Assembly (NCBI GenBank): GCA_029561455.1
Contig: JAKQIY010000065.1
Span: forward strand, 87,501 to 151,500
DNA: 64,000 nucleotides
Origin: a bacterium
Lineage (GTDB): Bacteria; Zhuqueibacterota; Zhuqueibacteria; Residuimicrobiales; Krinioviventaceae
Direction of reading: 5' to 3'
Shown here: positions 27,720 through 38,097 of the stretch, one piece after another
Layout: each line of letters begins with the position of its first letter
How positions within the stretch are numbered: position 1 is the stretch's first letter
Translations under genes and position numbers: made by a program
The notes under the pieces: generated by a model
Database searches by the model: none
Told to the model about the DNA's origin: nothing
Seen by the model: the letters and a program-made list of their open reading frames with translations, nothing else

Positions 27720-27785
27720 TCTTCTTTCACTGATAGCTGATAGCTGACAACTTTTCGTCTCACGTTTCACATTTCACGTTTGACG
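27720..27785. repeat. Spacer repeat block between members 9 and 10
   Basis: CACTGATAGCTGATAGCTGACAAC and CGTCTCACGTTTCACATTTCACGTTTGACG run into the stop codon of member 10. The left part (TACAATTCTTCTTTCACTGA) resembles the spacer before member 7. Confidence 0.65.
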
Positions 27786-30146
27786 TCATTCATACCTTAA
27801 ACTCTCAACCGGGTTCGCCATTGCTGCCCTCAACACCTGCAAGCCGATCATAGCCAGGGCAATGAATACGGTAATTATTCCGGCAAGAATAAATAACCAC
27901 AAATTCAGAGTGATCCGGTAAGCAAAATTTTGTAACCAGTGATGCATCGCATACCAGGCTACCGGCCAGGCCAACAGATTGGCCAATACCACCCAGGAAA
28001 TAAAATCCCTGGATAACAAATAAAACAAACCTGGAACCGAAGCGCCCAACACCTTGCGAATGCCAATCTCTTTACTACGCTGTTCTACCATGAACGAGCA
28101 CAGACCTAAAAGTCCGAGACAGGAAATAAAAATTGCCAAACCGGTAAAGCCACGGGCAAAAACCATAGATCGCTGTTCGTTATGGTAATAATTATCAACC
28201 GCATCTTTAAAAAACATATATGAGAACGGGCGATCGGGCACAAATTCCAGCCACTTGCCTTCGATAAAAGCCAGGGTTTGAAGAATATTATCCGGTTTCA
28301 TTTTTACACAAATATAACAAGGCCCGTTATACATTTCAAAAATAAAGGGTGAAATAGCGCTGTGAAATGAAGTATGATGAAAATCTTTCATTACGCCGAT
28401 AATTTGCCCGGTTCTGCCCTTGTAGGTTATTGTTTTTCCCAGGGGTTCCTGCAGGCCCATTTCTTTTATAGCGGTTTCATTTAACACATAATTATCCAGA
28501 TCAGTCGACATTTCAGAATTGAAAAAACGCCCCGCCGTCATACTTATACCAAAAGTTTGCAGGTAGTCGAAATCCACTATTTTATGATAAATTACAAACT
28601 CCTTATCAATATTCTTTCCCGGCCACATAATATCACTGCTTTCCTCTTCACCAGGATAAAATGGCGGAAAGGCTTTGGAAATACTCTCTATATTCGGATT
28701 CTGTAACAATGCTTCACGGGCGCTGTTATAATCGGTCATATACTTGCCATAACCATAAAAATACACAATATTGTCTTTATCGTACCCTTTGTCGGTATGT
28801 TGCATATAATAAAGCTGCTGATAAAAAACCAGGGAGCCGATAATAAAAACGCTGGCGGTGAAAAACTGAATAACAACCAATATATTCCTGATCCGAGCAT
28901 GCGATGGCACATTGTGAACCAATCCGGCTTTTAATGTGTTTATTGGAGTAAATGATGACAGTACAAAAGCTGGATAACTGCCGGCAAAAATACCGACAAC
29001 GAAAGTTAATGCCGTTAACCAAAACAGCATTTTAAAATTGCTAAAAGAAAGGAATTCCAGGTTTTTACCGATAAATGTAGTAAATACCGGCAATATGAGT
29101 TTAATAATCAGTATTGCCAATATCATAGAGATTAAAGCATACATTACCGACTCGCCCAATAACTGGCCAATCAATTCCCAACGTCTGGCGCCGATAGCTT
29201 TACGCACCCCAATTTCTTTAACACGTATGCTCGACCGTGAAGTGGACAAGTTCATAAAATTGATACATGCCACCAGTAAAACACACAGCGCCACCAACGA
29301 TAAAATATAAACATAAGTAATGTTGCCCTGTTGATAATTACATTGATCCGGAAAAGTTGTGCGTAAATGAATATCGATCAGGGGTTGTAAGCTGAGTTGC
29401 GCTTTCATTTGCGGATTATGTTCGGGGATGATCGAGGCTATCTTTTTCTCCACTTCAGCTCCGGGAAAACCGGCGCGAACCTGGATATAGGTTCTGAAAA
29501 TTCCCACATCCCAGCTTTCCAGATCCTGGTAAAACCACCGGCGCATATTTTCGATCGGGAATAGGTAATCGAACTGAATATGAGAATTCTCCGGTATGTG
29601 AATAACACCGGTAACATATAAATCCGAGTTGTCCTTTTTTATCACTTTACCCAGGGCGGTATTATCGCCAAAGTATTTTTGCGCCATTTTATCGGTAATT
29701 ACAACGGACTGCTGATCCTGCAAAGCAGTCGCCGGGTTGCCCACAATAAAAGGAAAAGAAAATATTTGAAAAAAAGCGGGGTCGGCAGCCGCCCACCGGT
29801 CATTGGTAAAAGATTTATCTTCATATCGTATCAGCCATCCCGAAAACCCGCCCACGTAACGGGTCATAGCTGTAATATCATTATAATTTGCCGCCAACAC
29901 CGGGCCAAGCGTATTAGGCGTAGTAGACGATTTTGTAACACTGTTTGCAGATTCCGTATCGACCAGAATGCGATAGATATTTTGCCGGTTAACATGGAAC
30001 CGGTCATAATTCCATTCATCGGCAATCCATAGAGAAATCAAAATGCTGCAGACCATACCGATAACCAGACCGATGATATTAATAAAGGTATACACTTTAT
30101 TCTTTTTAAAATTTCGCCACGCAAATTTAATGTAACTGAAAAACAT
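27786..30146 (-). CDS. Two-domain MacB/FtsX-type ABC permease, array member 10
   Basis: A 786-aa permease (MFFSYIKFAWRNF) with AGGAAAAAGGAG before the ATG. Coupling motifs KEIGVRKAIGA (near 309) and KEIGIRKVLGA (near 690). PCD motif DPAFFQIFSFPFIVGNP and YFGDNTALG. C-terminus NPVESLRYE. Only 45 bp separate it from member 11 and almost no repeat DNA, so members 10 and 11 and the ATPase are likely one tight transcription unit. Confidence 0.91.
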   Translation of the reverse strand: MFFSYIKFAWRNFKKNKVYTFINIIGLVIGMVCSILISLWIADEWNYDRFHVNRQNIYRILVDTESANSVTKSSTTPNTLGPVLAANYNDITAMTRYVGGFSGWLIRYEDKSFTNDRWAAADPAFFQIFSFPFIVGNPATALQDQQSVVITDKMAQKYFGDNTALGKVIKKDNSDLYVTGVIHIPENSHIQFDYLFPIENMRRWFYQDLESWDVGIFRTYIQVRAGFPGAEVEKKIASIIPEHNPQMKAQLSLQPLIDIHLRTTFPDQCNYQQGNITYVYILSLVALCVLLVACINFMNLSTSRSSIRVKEIGVRKAIGARRWELIGQLLGESVMYALISMILAILIIKLILPVFTTFIGKNLEFLSFSNFKMLFWLTALTFVVGIFAGSYPAFVLSSFTPINTLKAGLVHNVPSHARIRNILVVIQFFTASVFIIGSLVFYQQLYYMQHTDKGYDKDNIVYFYGYGKYMTDYNSAREALLQNPNIESISKAFPPFYPGEEESSDIMWPGKNIDKEFVIYHKIVDFDYLQTFGISMTAGRFFNSEMSTDLDNYVLNETAIKEMGLQEPLGKTITYKGRTGQIIGVMKDFHHTSFHSAISPFIFEMYNGPCYICVKMKPDNILQTLAFIEGKWLEFVPDRPFSYMFFKDAVDNYYHNEQRSMVFARGFTGLAIFISCLGLLGLCSFMVEQRSKEIGIRKVLGASVPGLFYLLSRDFISWVVLANLLAWPVAWYAMHHWLQNFAYRITLNLWLFILAGIITVFIALAMIGLQVLRAAMANPVESLRYE

Positions 30147-30191
30147 TTATTCTCCTTTTTCCTGCAAGCCGATAGCTGACGGCGGACAGAT

Positions 30192-32594
30192 TTATTCACA
30201 CCTCAACGTTTCAACCGGGTTTTCCGCCGCCGCTTTTAATATTCGACTACTCACTGTAACCAGGGCAATGACCGTTACAATCACTCCGGCCAGAATATAA
30301 ACCGGCGCGCCGATAGTCGCCCGGTTGGGGTAATCTTGCAGCCACTGCTGCACAAAATACCAGGCTAACGGCCAGGCCAGGACATTGGCAACCAGAACCC
30401 ATTTAATAATATCCGCAGTTAATAACCCGACTATTCGCGCGGTTGTACAACCTAAAATTTTGCGCATCCCTATTTCCTTACTGCGCATTCCGGTTATAAT
30501 TGCTATGAGGCCGTATAAACCAAGACAGGCAACCCACAGCGCGAAAATTGCAAAAGCTGTTACCATACGGGCCATTTGTTCCTCGGCGGCATACAAGCTG
30601 CGCAGCGACTCATCTAGAAAATAATAACTGAAAGGCTTGCCGGGGAATAATTCCGCCCACTTTTTTTCAGTCAGGGCGAGAATGTCCCTGTTATTCGTTG
30701 AATTCAAATTCATAGTAATCGTACTGTAAAATCCCGGCGTCATCAAGATGAGCAGGGGTTCTACTTTTTGATGCATACTGCGGTAATTAAAGTTCCGCGT
30801 TACGCCAACAATTTCCACCTCGGAATTTACAATACTTTCATGAATTTTTTCCCCGATAGCTTGCTGCGGTGAAGCAAAACCCAAAGCTATTACAGCGGCC
30901 TCGTTGATGAGGCAGCTACGTTCCACATCTGCCATATTCCCGGCATTAAAATTCCGCCCGGCAGCCAGTTCAATTCCATAATTCGGAATAAAATCTTCAT
31001 CATAAAACAACACATACAGCATTTGTTTGTTATCTCTGTTTGCACCTGTCGGCCAAACCGCTGTACTGCCCGCGCCTTGTCCCGGTTCGCCGGAAGAAAC
31101 TGAAACACCGGCAACGCCCGGCAGGGTGCGCAGTTCGTTTTTCACAGTAGTATAATTCTGTTCCAGCGGACGTATTCCCCGCACCGGGATAATCAGTTTT
31201 TGTTTGCCGCTAAATCCGGGATAGCTGTTTTGCATAAAGCCAAGCTGCCGGTAAACTACCAGGGCGCTAATAACAAGTATAACCGTAATAAAAAATTGCC
31301 CGGTGACCAGGACTCTGCGCACCAGCATGCCCTGCGGGCCGGTTTTTATCTGCCCGCGCAGAACCATTACCGGTTTAAAGCCGGCAAGCGCCAGCGCCGG
31401 AATTCCTCCGGCGATTATTCCCAAGAGCAAGGTTATGAATACAACCGGAATGATTATATTTTGTTGCGCCAGGCAGGATATTGAAAAATGACCGTCAATA
31501 ATCCGGTTATAAAATGGCAGCGCCAGCATGACAAGGATAAAAGCCAGCAGCAACGCCGCGCCTGTCACCAGCAGGGAATCTCCCAGGAACTGGCTGACAA
31601 GTTGTAGCGAATTGGCGCCAACAACCTTACGAATGACGGCTTCTTTGGCACGCACCGTATTACGAGCTATGCTTAAATTGATAAAATTGGATGCGGCAAT
31701 AATTAAAATCAGTAAACCCACCCCGGTAAATAACAATAACATCCCGGGGTCTCCGGGATAAGAAGATTCATATAAACGATGTGAATGCAGGTGAATATCG
31801 GCGACTTGCTGCAAGTTAAAAGTAAATTTTATACCGGCAGCGCGGGAATCGTTTTTGGCATGTTCGGCTGCCAACAGGTTGATTTGTTGTTCAAGAGCGG
31901 TTATATCGCTGCCCGGTTGTACTTTAATATAAGTATAGGCCCCCGGCCAGGTCCAGTCATCCATCCACGCCATATTGGCAAACCGTTCAATGGAGGTAAA
32001 CATATTGTATTGTAAATGTGTATTATGAGGGCAATCCTGTACAACGCCGGTAACTGTATAGTCCCGGTCATCCATGTTCAAAACAAGTCCCAGAGGATTG
32101 ACGCTGCCGAAATATTTTTTCGCCAGGGTTTGGGAAATAACAACAGAATGCGGGTTATTCAATGCCGTTTCCGGGTTGCCGGCAAGAAACGGGATCGTTA
32201 AAATAGCAAAAATTTCCGGGTCAGTATAAAGCAATTGTGATTCGTAAAAGTTGTTGTTCCCGTAACGTACCTGGACGCTGTTACCCAAGTTTAAAATGCG
32301 CCCCGCATTCTCTACCTGGGGGAAATTCTGTACAAGCGCCGGAGCCAGTGGCGGTATATTGAACGCATAACTGTTTAACTCAGAGCCGGATTGAAAATCC
32401 ACGGTCACGCGGTAAATTCGTTCGCCATCGCGGTGATAATTATCGTAACTCCTCTCCCGCTGTACATATAACAGGATAAGGATAAAAACAGCAAATCCTG
32501 TCGCCAGTCCGGCTATATTAATAAACGAATACAATTTATATTTACGCACATTCCGCAGAGAAATTTTTGCATAACTTGTCAATAAATCAACCAT
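30192..32594 (-). CDS. Two-domain MacB/FtsX-type ABC permease, array member 11, coupled to ATPase
   Basis: An 800-aa protein started at the ATG at 32594 ([15 protein letters not shown]). Its start overlaps the ATPase stop in ATGGTTGA, and AGAGGAA lies upstream, so translation is probably coupled. The in-frame ATG at 32621 would sit deep inside the ATPase gene. Coupling motifs are unusual: KEAVIRKVVGA near 315 (the EIG triad is lost) and KEIGMRKILGC near 705. C-terminus NPVETLRCE, with Cys for Tyr. The overlap makes it the best candidate for a direct partner of the adjacent ATPase. Confidence 0.92.
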   Translation of the reverse strand: MVDLLTSYAKISLRNVRKYKLYSFINIAGLATGFAVFILILLYVQRERSYDNYHRDGERIYRVTVDFQSGSELNSYAFNIPPLAPALVQNFPQVENAGRILNLGNSVQVRYGNNNFYESQLLYTDPEIFAILTIPFLAGNPETALNNPHSVVISQTLAKKYFGSVNPLGLVLNMDDRDYTVTGVVQDCPHNTHLQYNMFTSIERFANMAWMDDWTWPGAYTYIKVQPGSDITALEQQINLLAAEHAKNDSRAAGIKFTFNLQQVADIHLHSHRLYESSYPGDPGMLLLFTGVGLLILIIAASNFINLSIARNTVRAKEAVIRKVVGANSLQLVSQFLGDSLLVTGAALLLAFILVMLALPFYNRIIDGHFSISCLAQQNIIIPVVFITLLLGIIAGGIPALALAGFKPVMVLRGQIKTGPQGMLVRRVLVTGQFFITVILVISALVVYRQLGFMQNSYPGFSGKQKLIIPVRGIRPLEQNYTTVKNELRTLPGVAGVSVSSGEPGQGAGSTAVWPTGANRDNKQMLYVLFYDEDFIPNYGIELAAGRNFNAGNMADVERSCLINEAAVIALGFASPQQAIGEKIHESIVNSEVEIVGVTRNFNYRSMHQKVEPLLILMTPGFYSTITMNLNSTNNRDILALTEKKWAELFPGKPFSYYFLDESLRSLYAAEEQMARMVTAFAIFALWVACLGLYGLIAIITGMRSKEIGMRKILGCTTARIVGLLTADIIKWVLVANVLAWPLAWYFVQQWLQDYPNRATIGAPVYILAGVIVTVIALVTVSSRILKAAAENPVETLRCE

Positions 32595-33264
32595 GCTGTT
32601 CCTCTTTTTCGACATATCCATCAGCCAGATGGATTATACGGTTGCCAAAAGCCGCTTTGTTTTCATCATGAGTTACCTGGATGATGGTCGTGCCTTCTTT
32701 GTTCAGTTGTTTCAGCATTTCCATAATCTCCAGTCCCTGTTTGGAATTCAGATTGCCGGTGGGTTCGTCTGCTAAAATAATTTTGGGATTGATGATCAAC
32801 GCTCTGGCCACCGCTACCAACTGTTGCTGTCCGCCGGAAAGCTGGTTGGGGAACAAATCCTTTTTCGCCACAATATTGAATCGATCCAGCATATCGGCGA
32901 TCATGCTTTTCCGTTCGGCGGTTTTGACCTTTTTGTATAACAACGGCGTTTCCAGGTTTTCATAAACCGTCAGTTCGTCGATCAAATGATACGCCTGGAA
33001 AACAAAGCCGATGTACTGCTGGTGAAAAGCGGTGCGCTTTTTCTCATTCAATTTATGCACCGGTTCATCCATAAAATAATACTCGCCGCCGGACATGTCG
33101 TCCAGCATACCGATGATATGCAACAGCGTGGACTTGCCCGCCCCGGATGGCCCCATTATCGAGACAAAATCGCCTTCATGTATTGTTAAATTAATATTAC
33201 GCAACACCCAGGTTTTAATGAATTTATTGGCGTAATATTTTTCAACATCGACCAGTTTTATCAT
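32587..33264 (-). CDS. ABC transporter ATPase, MacB/LolD type (first copy)
   Basis: A 225-aa nucleotide-binding subunit that powers MacB/LolCDE-type mechanotransmission. Walker [10 protein letters not shown] (near 39), Q-loop [17 protein letters not shown], signature LSGGQQQ, Walker [12 protein letters not shown] and switch His in VTHD are all present. The residue after the signature is Leu instead of the usual Arg ([10 protein letters not shown]). The start at 33264 has GGAGAATAAC ahead; the longer in-frame start at 33276 adds four residues. It overlaps member 11 by 8 bp and follows the esterase gene by 87 bp. It likely serves several permeases of the array, since most have no ATPase. Confidence 0.95.
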   Translation of the reverse strand: MIKLVDVEKYYANKFIKTWVLRNINLTIHEGDFVSIMGPSGAGKSTLLHIIGMLDDMSGGEYYFMDEPVHKLNEKKRTAFHQQYIGFVFQAYHLIDELTVYENLETPLLYKKVKTAERKSMIADMLDRFNIVAKKDLFPNQLSGGQQQLVAVARALIINPKIILADEPTGNLNSKQGLEIMEMLKQLNKEGTTIIQVTHDENKAAFGNRIIHLADGYVEKEEQHG

Positions 33265-33351
33265 GTTATTCTCCACTCATATAGTTCTATATTGAGGTAA
33301 TCCATATTATCGGTTGTTCAATAATATGGACTACCCTTGCTCTCTGTTTTA

Positions 33352-35553
33352 TTACAAACCTGTATCAAAGCTAACTGTTTTTACCGGGCCGTTATAGACC
33401 TCAGTGTCATTCAGAAAAACCGTCATTGTTCCTTGCAAACCAATCCCCATTAGTCCATCATCATACTCGCTCCCTATCACTACTACCCGCTTTGTTCCGA
33501 ATGAATGTATCCGTATTATATTACCTTCTATCTTGCAGGTAAAGCGGGGCAATGCGCTTATTGTCAGATCACGCTCGATATAAACGCCATTCCTGCCAGC
33601 AGGCAGATCATTATTATCAACAACAAAGCTAAAGCTATCCGGCCGGGTACGGGTAAATTGCAGTAACCATTGCAGGTTTGTGCGCCTGGCCGGTTCCGGG
33701 TACTCGTGTCCGCCGCCCGGTACTATGACCATATTCGGATTAACACCATATTTTTTCAGCTCTTCTGCCATGCGATAGGCCTCGGTAACCGGTACAGCGT
33801 TATCGCTGTCGCCATGCCAAATCCGAATCGGCACATCATACAAATTGCCTCCCATTCCCCTGCCGGTCGGCGCGTACCAGGTTCCTCCGGAGCAGATTGC
33901 AACCGCCGCCCACATATCCGGATGGCGCAACGCAAAAGCCCAGGCGCCGCCGCCGCCCATAGAATGGCCGGTCAGGTACACCCGTTTATTATCGATCATA
34001 AAAGTTTTGGCCATGTCCTCAATTGCTTCATACACATCATTGCGGGCATATTCCTGGTATCCGCGGTTGCCCCGTCCCCATGGCATTAATATAAATGGTT
34101 CCGCTTCACCGGGGAACTCTTCCCGCTGAATACCGGCAGTCAAAGCAGCATACGAATTGGCCACATTATTCAAAGTATGTGGATTCCCGGCGCCATGCAA
34201 ATCTACCACCATGGGATAATTCTGACCGGGGTTCCAGCCGCGCGGCAGTAACAGATTATAATACTGCAACGTGTTGTCCGAAGGGGAAATAAAAGCCAAC
34301 ACCAACGACCGTCTACGGTCGAGGTAGGTTTGCCACTGCACCGCATCCCCTTTTAAACCGGATCGTATTATGGAAACATAATGGATAACATCCCTGGCCA
34401 ATTGCGGATTATCATCAAATTGCAAGGCTGCCTGCGCCCATTGCGTTTGTACCAACGCCAATGTTGAATTTAAATGCCTTTTAAAAACCGGCTGCTTTTC
34501 CTTTTGCGCCAGGGTCTCCATTTCACTGATAAAATCTTCAATAACATTACCCGGCGCGGTCAGATTGATCTTTTCACTAAATACAATACGTTCTTTTTTA
34601 TAGACTGTAGCTTCCAACAGTAGTTGACCGGTAGGTAACAATCCCGGGTACCCCTGTACGGAAAAACGACGTATACCGTTTCTGCGCTGTCGTGCCGGCA
34701 GCGTTATCACCTGTTCTGTGGATTCCAACAAACCTTTTACAAGGCATGGTTGATCCGAGTTCACGGCGACAATAATTTCCCCGTAACCGGTTACCCGCCA
34801 GATTTCATTACGGACTCCCAGGGCGGATACATATTCCCGGCCGGGGTTGCCGATTGCCAGGTGATGGAACAAACCTGGCCGCAGCGCGCCGCCTGCTCCA
34901 TCGCCCCAATACAGTCGCGTGGAATTACTCTTTTCCACATCATTCAATTGAATGGCAAAACCGATAACCGGGAATATTCCGGCCCGGGTTTGGAATTCCT
35001 GCCAGGGCATTACCAGGTTATAGGTTGTGGTCTTGGCTTTTTCATCACGGACGATATTCGGCGTCAACTGCGGCAAAGCGCTAACGCCGCCGGGACGGCC
35101 ATGATAATGCGCCCAGGCTTTGGGCCCGGAATCGGTCAATGCAAAAGTGATCGAAGCGTCGTCCGGTCCGGTAAATGCCATACCCCGCGGCAGGCTGCCG
35201 ACGCTGTCGCCGCGTGCATCAATGCCGAACTGGATCGCATCGCCGTTCCAGATATCCTCACCGCTTTTATGATTTTCATGAACATCATCATTTACAATAA
35301 TTTTAACCAGGATGTTCTTTTCGGTTACGGCAAACCAGCCCTGGGCGCTTGTGCCGGCGTTTTCATCCCTAATCTCAAAAACCGGGGCGCCGCTGCTCCA
35401 GGTTTTAATATTTTCCATCACCCAGGGAATGGCGGGCAGTTTCATCAAGGTTGAATCAATGGGAATTTCCTGAATTGTTACCTTGCTCTCTATCGCATGC
35501 GCCAGGGCAGCGCAAACAATCAACAGCAGCATAAGAATACTTTTTATCTTCAT
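33352..35553 (-). CDS. Secreted esterase with CBM9-like N-terminal domain
   Basis: A 733-aa exported protein. A signal peptide covers residues 1-20 (AALAHA cleavage region). Residues about 35-225 resemble family 9 carbohydrate-binding/DOMON-like modules (GWFAVTEKNILVKI, GEDIWNGDAIQFGID). Residues about 430-650 are an alpha/beta hydrolase of the PHB depolymerase/feruloyl-esterase type: VVDLHGAG oxyanion strand, GHSMGG with Ser531, HGDSD with Asp584 and GGGHEYPE with His616 form the likely triad. A short beta-rich tail follows. It lies between permease member 12 and the first ATPase, same strand, 87-99 bp spacers. Probable substrates are plant or microbial polysaccharide esters; specificity is inference. 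Confidence 0.88.
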   Translation of the reverse strand: MKIKSILMLLLIVCAALAHAIESKVTIQEIPIDSTLMKLPAIPWVMENIKTWSSGAPVFEIRDENAGTSAQGWFAVTEKNILVKIIVNDDVHENHKSGEDIWNGDAIQFGIDARGDSVGSLPRGMAFTGPDDASITFALTDSGPKAWAHYHGRPGGVSALPQLTPNIVRDEKAKTTTYNLVMPWQEFQTRAGIFPVIGFAIQLNDVEKSNSTRLYWGDGAGGALRPGLFHHLAIGNPGREYVSALGVRNEIWRVTGYGEIIVAVNSDQPCLVKGLLESTEQVITLPARQRRNGIRRFSVQGYPGLLPTGQLLLEATVYKKERIVFSEKINLTAPGNVIEDFISEMETLAQKEKQPVFKRHLNSTLALVQTQWAQAALQFDDNPQLARDVIHYVSIIRSGLKGDAVQWQTYLDRRRSLVLAFISPSDNTLQYYNLLLPRGWNPGQNYPMVVDLHGAGNPHTLNNVANSYAALTAGIQREEFPGEAEPFILMPWGRGNRGYQEYARNDVYEAIEDMAKTFMIDNKRVYLTGHSMGGGGAWAFALRHPDMWAAVAICSGGTWYAPTGRGMGGNLYDVPIRIWHGDSDNAVPVTEAYRMAEELKKYGVNPNMVIVPGGGHEYPEPARRTNLQWLLQFTRTRPDSFSFVVDNNDLPAGRNGVYIERDLTISALPRFTCKIEGNIIRIHSFGTKRVVVIGSEYDDGLMGIGLQGTMTVFLNDTEVYNGPVKTVSFDTGL

Positions 35554-35652
35554 AAGTCAAACCTGTATTAAAGGATACGTTAGTTTATTATTTTAAATTC
35601 ACCATGGTAATTGATAATTCAATCCAAATAATAATTAGCCATACTCACATAA

Positions 35653-38055
35653 TTATTCATACCGCAGCGTCTCCACAGGATTGCGCGCCGCTACCCGCAG
35701 CGCCTGCCAGCCGGTAACCAGCAACGTAAGCAGCAGCGCCAGCAAACCGGTAACCAGGAACATCCACCACCCGGTATCTACCCGGTAGGCAAAGTTATTC
35801 AGCCATTTGTTGATAAAATAAACAGCCAGGGGAAAAGCAATACAATTAGCAAAAATTACCAACAGGAAAAACTCTTTAAAAATAAGCAACACCAGGCTGC
35901 TAACCGGTGCGCCGATCACTTTGCGGATACCAATTTCCTTGGTTCGCTGTTCGGCCATAAATAACGCCAGGCCGAACAATCCCATAACCGCGACGATTAC
36001 GGCAATGCAGGTCGAAACCAGCATTAAACTGGCCATGCTGTGTTGGGTTTGGTATAACTCTGCCAAACTATCTTCAACAAAACGGCAATCAAGATTAACA
36101 TCGGGGAAAAACTGCACCCAAACTCTTTTAATATGAGCTATGGCGTCCTGTTCTTTTCCCGCTACCGGACGTACAACCAACCGCATTAACAGTTCTTTAC
36201 TGGGGATAAAAACAGTCGGACCGATTTTATCCGTCAACGATCCTTTATGGAAATCATGAATTACTCCAATCACCAGGCGATTTTGATCTCCAAAATAGAT
36301 TGTACTACCAAGAGGGTTGGTGAATTTTAAAGCAGCGACAGCCGCTTCATTAATAATAATCGCCTCTTTCGCATCTGTGCCATACTGCTCGGAAAATCCC
36401 CGGCCATCTTTGATTGTTATTCCCATCGTTTCTATATAATCATAATCCACTGCAATCCATTCCATATCCAACCCGTCGGGGAATTGTTCTACAGTTATTT
36501 TTGATTGCATGCCGATTTGAAACGGCGGCGCGCCGCTTCCCGCTGAAACCTGCTGAATAGCCGGACTTGACAACAACGCCTGCTTTAAAGTCGTATAATT
36601 ATTTTTAACAGATATTCCTTCCATTGGAATGGATAACAAATTATGCTTATTATAACCCAGGTCTTTATGATCGAGATAAAACAATTGCCGGTAAATGACC
36701 AATGTACAAAAAATCAATGCAATAAACACCGTCACCTGGGTAACAATCAATCCCTTGCGCAGCAACGACTTGCCGGTGCGGGCGCTTTTCTGTTTGTATA
36801 AAACCTGCACGGGGTTGAACCTGCCGATATAAAAAGCTACATAACTACCCGAAATTACCCCTACCAGCGTAGTAATACCCAGGAAACCTGTCGTAATTCT
36901 CCAGTTATGCAACAGATCCATATTGATTGACCGTAATGTAAAGCTGTTAAACACCGGCAGGATCAGTTCCACAAGGATCAAAGCGACAGGTAATGCAAGA
37001 CAGGCAATTAATACTGACTCGCCAATGCTTTGTATAATCAAATCCAACCGGTTGGCGCCAATTACCTTGCGCACGCCGATTTCTTTGGCGCGGATGGTGG
37101 AATGCGCCGTGGCGAGAATAATATAATTAATACAGCCGATCAATAATATCAACAGCGCAATGCCGGAAAACAGGGTTATTTTACGTATATCCCCACCGTC
37201 CTGACCGTGCAGATAAGATGAGTGTAAATGGATTGCTTTTAACGGCTGTAATTCATAGAGTACCGGGTTGCCGTCGCCAATATGCCGTTTTGTGAATTCC
37301 GGGAATCTCTGCTCGATTTCCGCAGCAGTTCGCCCCTCCTTCAACAGGACAAAAGTGTTGAACATATTTGCGCCCCATTCCTGCAGAAAATCAAATGCCT
37401 GGCCGAAAAATTCAAATTTTATGGCCCGGCATGATTCCTCACTCACATCAATGGAACAAATCATATTGGTTTGAAACTGTGTATTCCCCGGCATTGACGG
37501 CATAATACCGGTAATCATTAATGGATATAAATCCTTACCGATTTTAATGTTGATTGTTTTGCCGACTGCTTCCTGGCTACCAAAAAGTTTATCAGCAAGT
37601 TTTGAGGTAACTACCACGGAATGCGGCTCTTTTAAGGCAGTGGCAGCATTTCCCTGTAAAAGCGGAAAAGAGAACATGGTAAAGAAATCTGCATCCGCAA
37701 CCAGGACATTTTTCTCATCAAACCAAACGTTATTTTGCAGTGTATAAATTCGCTCTGTTTCTCTTTTTATCACTCGCACTATTTGTGCAAATTCCGGAAA
37801 ATCAAAAGGTAGTTTTTCTGCCAAAATATATGGAGTGTTAGCAATACCGGACAGTCCATCCGGGGCCTCGGTTATAACCCGGTAAATCCTGTCGCCATTT
37901 ATATGGAAATTATCATAACTGAACTCGTGCAATACAAACATAAGAATAAGAAAACAACATGCCAAACCCACCGCCAGCCCGGAAATATTAATAAAGGACA
38001 AAGCCTTTTGTCTTGCCACATTTCTGAACGCCAGTATGAGATAATTTTTAAACAT
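35653..38055 (-). CDS. Two-domain MacB/FtsX-type ABC permease, array member 12
   Basis: An 800-aa permease (MFKNYLILAFRNV). Coupling motifs KEIGVRKVIGA (near 323) and KEIGIRKVIGA (near 704) both fit the consensus. PCD motif DADFFTMFSFPLLQGNA and FGSQEAVGK. C-terminus NPVETLRYE. Upstream by 42 bp is the small exported protein gene, downstream by 99 bp the esterase. No repeat DNA flanks it, unlike members 1-9, so this part of the array looks more operon-like. Confidence 0.91.
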   Translation of the reverse strand: MFKNYLILAFRNVARQKALSFINISGLAVGLACCFLILMFVLHEFSYDNFHINGDRIYRVITEAPDGLSGIANTPYILAEKLPFDFPEFAQIVRVIKRETERIYTLQNNVWFDEKNVLVADADFFTMFSFPLLQGNAATALKEPHSVVVTSKLADKLFGSQEAVGKTINIKIGKDLYPLMITGIMPSMPGNTQFQTNMICSIDVSEESCRAIKFEFFGQAFDFLQEWGANMFNTFVLLKEGRTAAEIEQRFPEFTKRHIGDGNPVLYELQPLKAIHLHSSYLHGQDGGDIRKITLFSGIALLILLIGCINYIILATAHSTIRAKEIGVRKVIGANRLDLIIQSIGESVLIACLALPVALILVELILPVFNSFTLRSINMDLLHNWRITTGFLGITTLVGVISGSYVAFYIGRFNPVQVLYKQKSARTGKSLLRKGLIVTQVTVFIALIFCTLVIYRQLFYLDHKDLGYNKHNLLSIPMEGISVKNNYTTLKQALLSSPAIQQVSAGSGAPPFQIGMQSKITVEQFPDGLDMEWIAVDYDYIETMGITIKDGRGFSEQYGTDAKEAIIINEAAVAALKFTNPLGSTIYFGDQNRLVIGVIHDFHKGSLTDKIGPTVFIPSKELLMRLVVRPVAGKEQDAIAHIKRVWVQFFPDVNLDCRFVEDSLAELYQTQHSMASLMLVSTCIAVIVAVMGLFGLALFMAEQRTKEIGIRKVIGAPVSSLVLLIFKEFFLLVIFANCIAFPLAVYFINKWLNNFAYRVDTGWWMFLVTGLLALLLTLLVTGWQALRVAARNPVETLRYE

Positions 38056-38097
38056 TGTATTGCCTCACGGTTATTGCCGGAATCCTGTAACAGTTTT

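Noticed and set aside
34750-35454. 234-aa plus-strand open frame inside the esterase gene
   Set aside because: Antisense to the CBM9-like domain, with no start signal and no family similarity.
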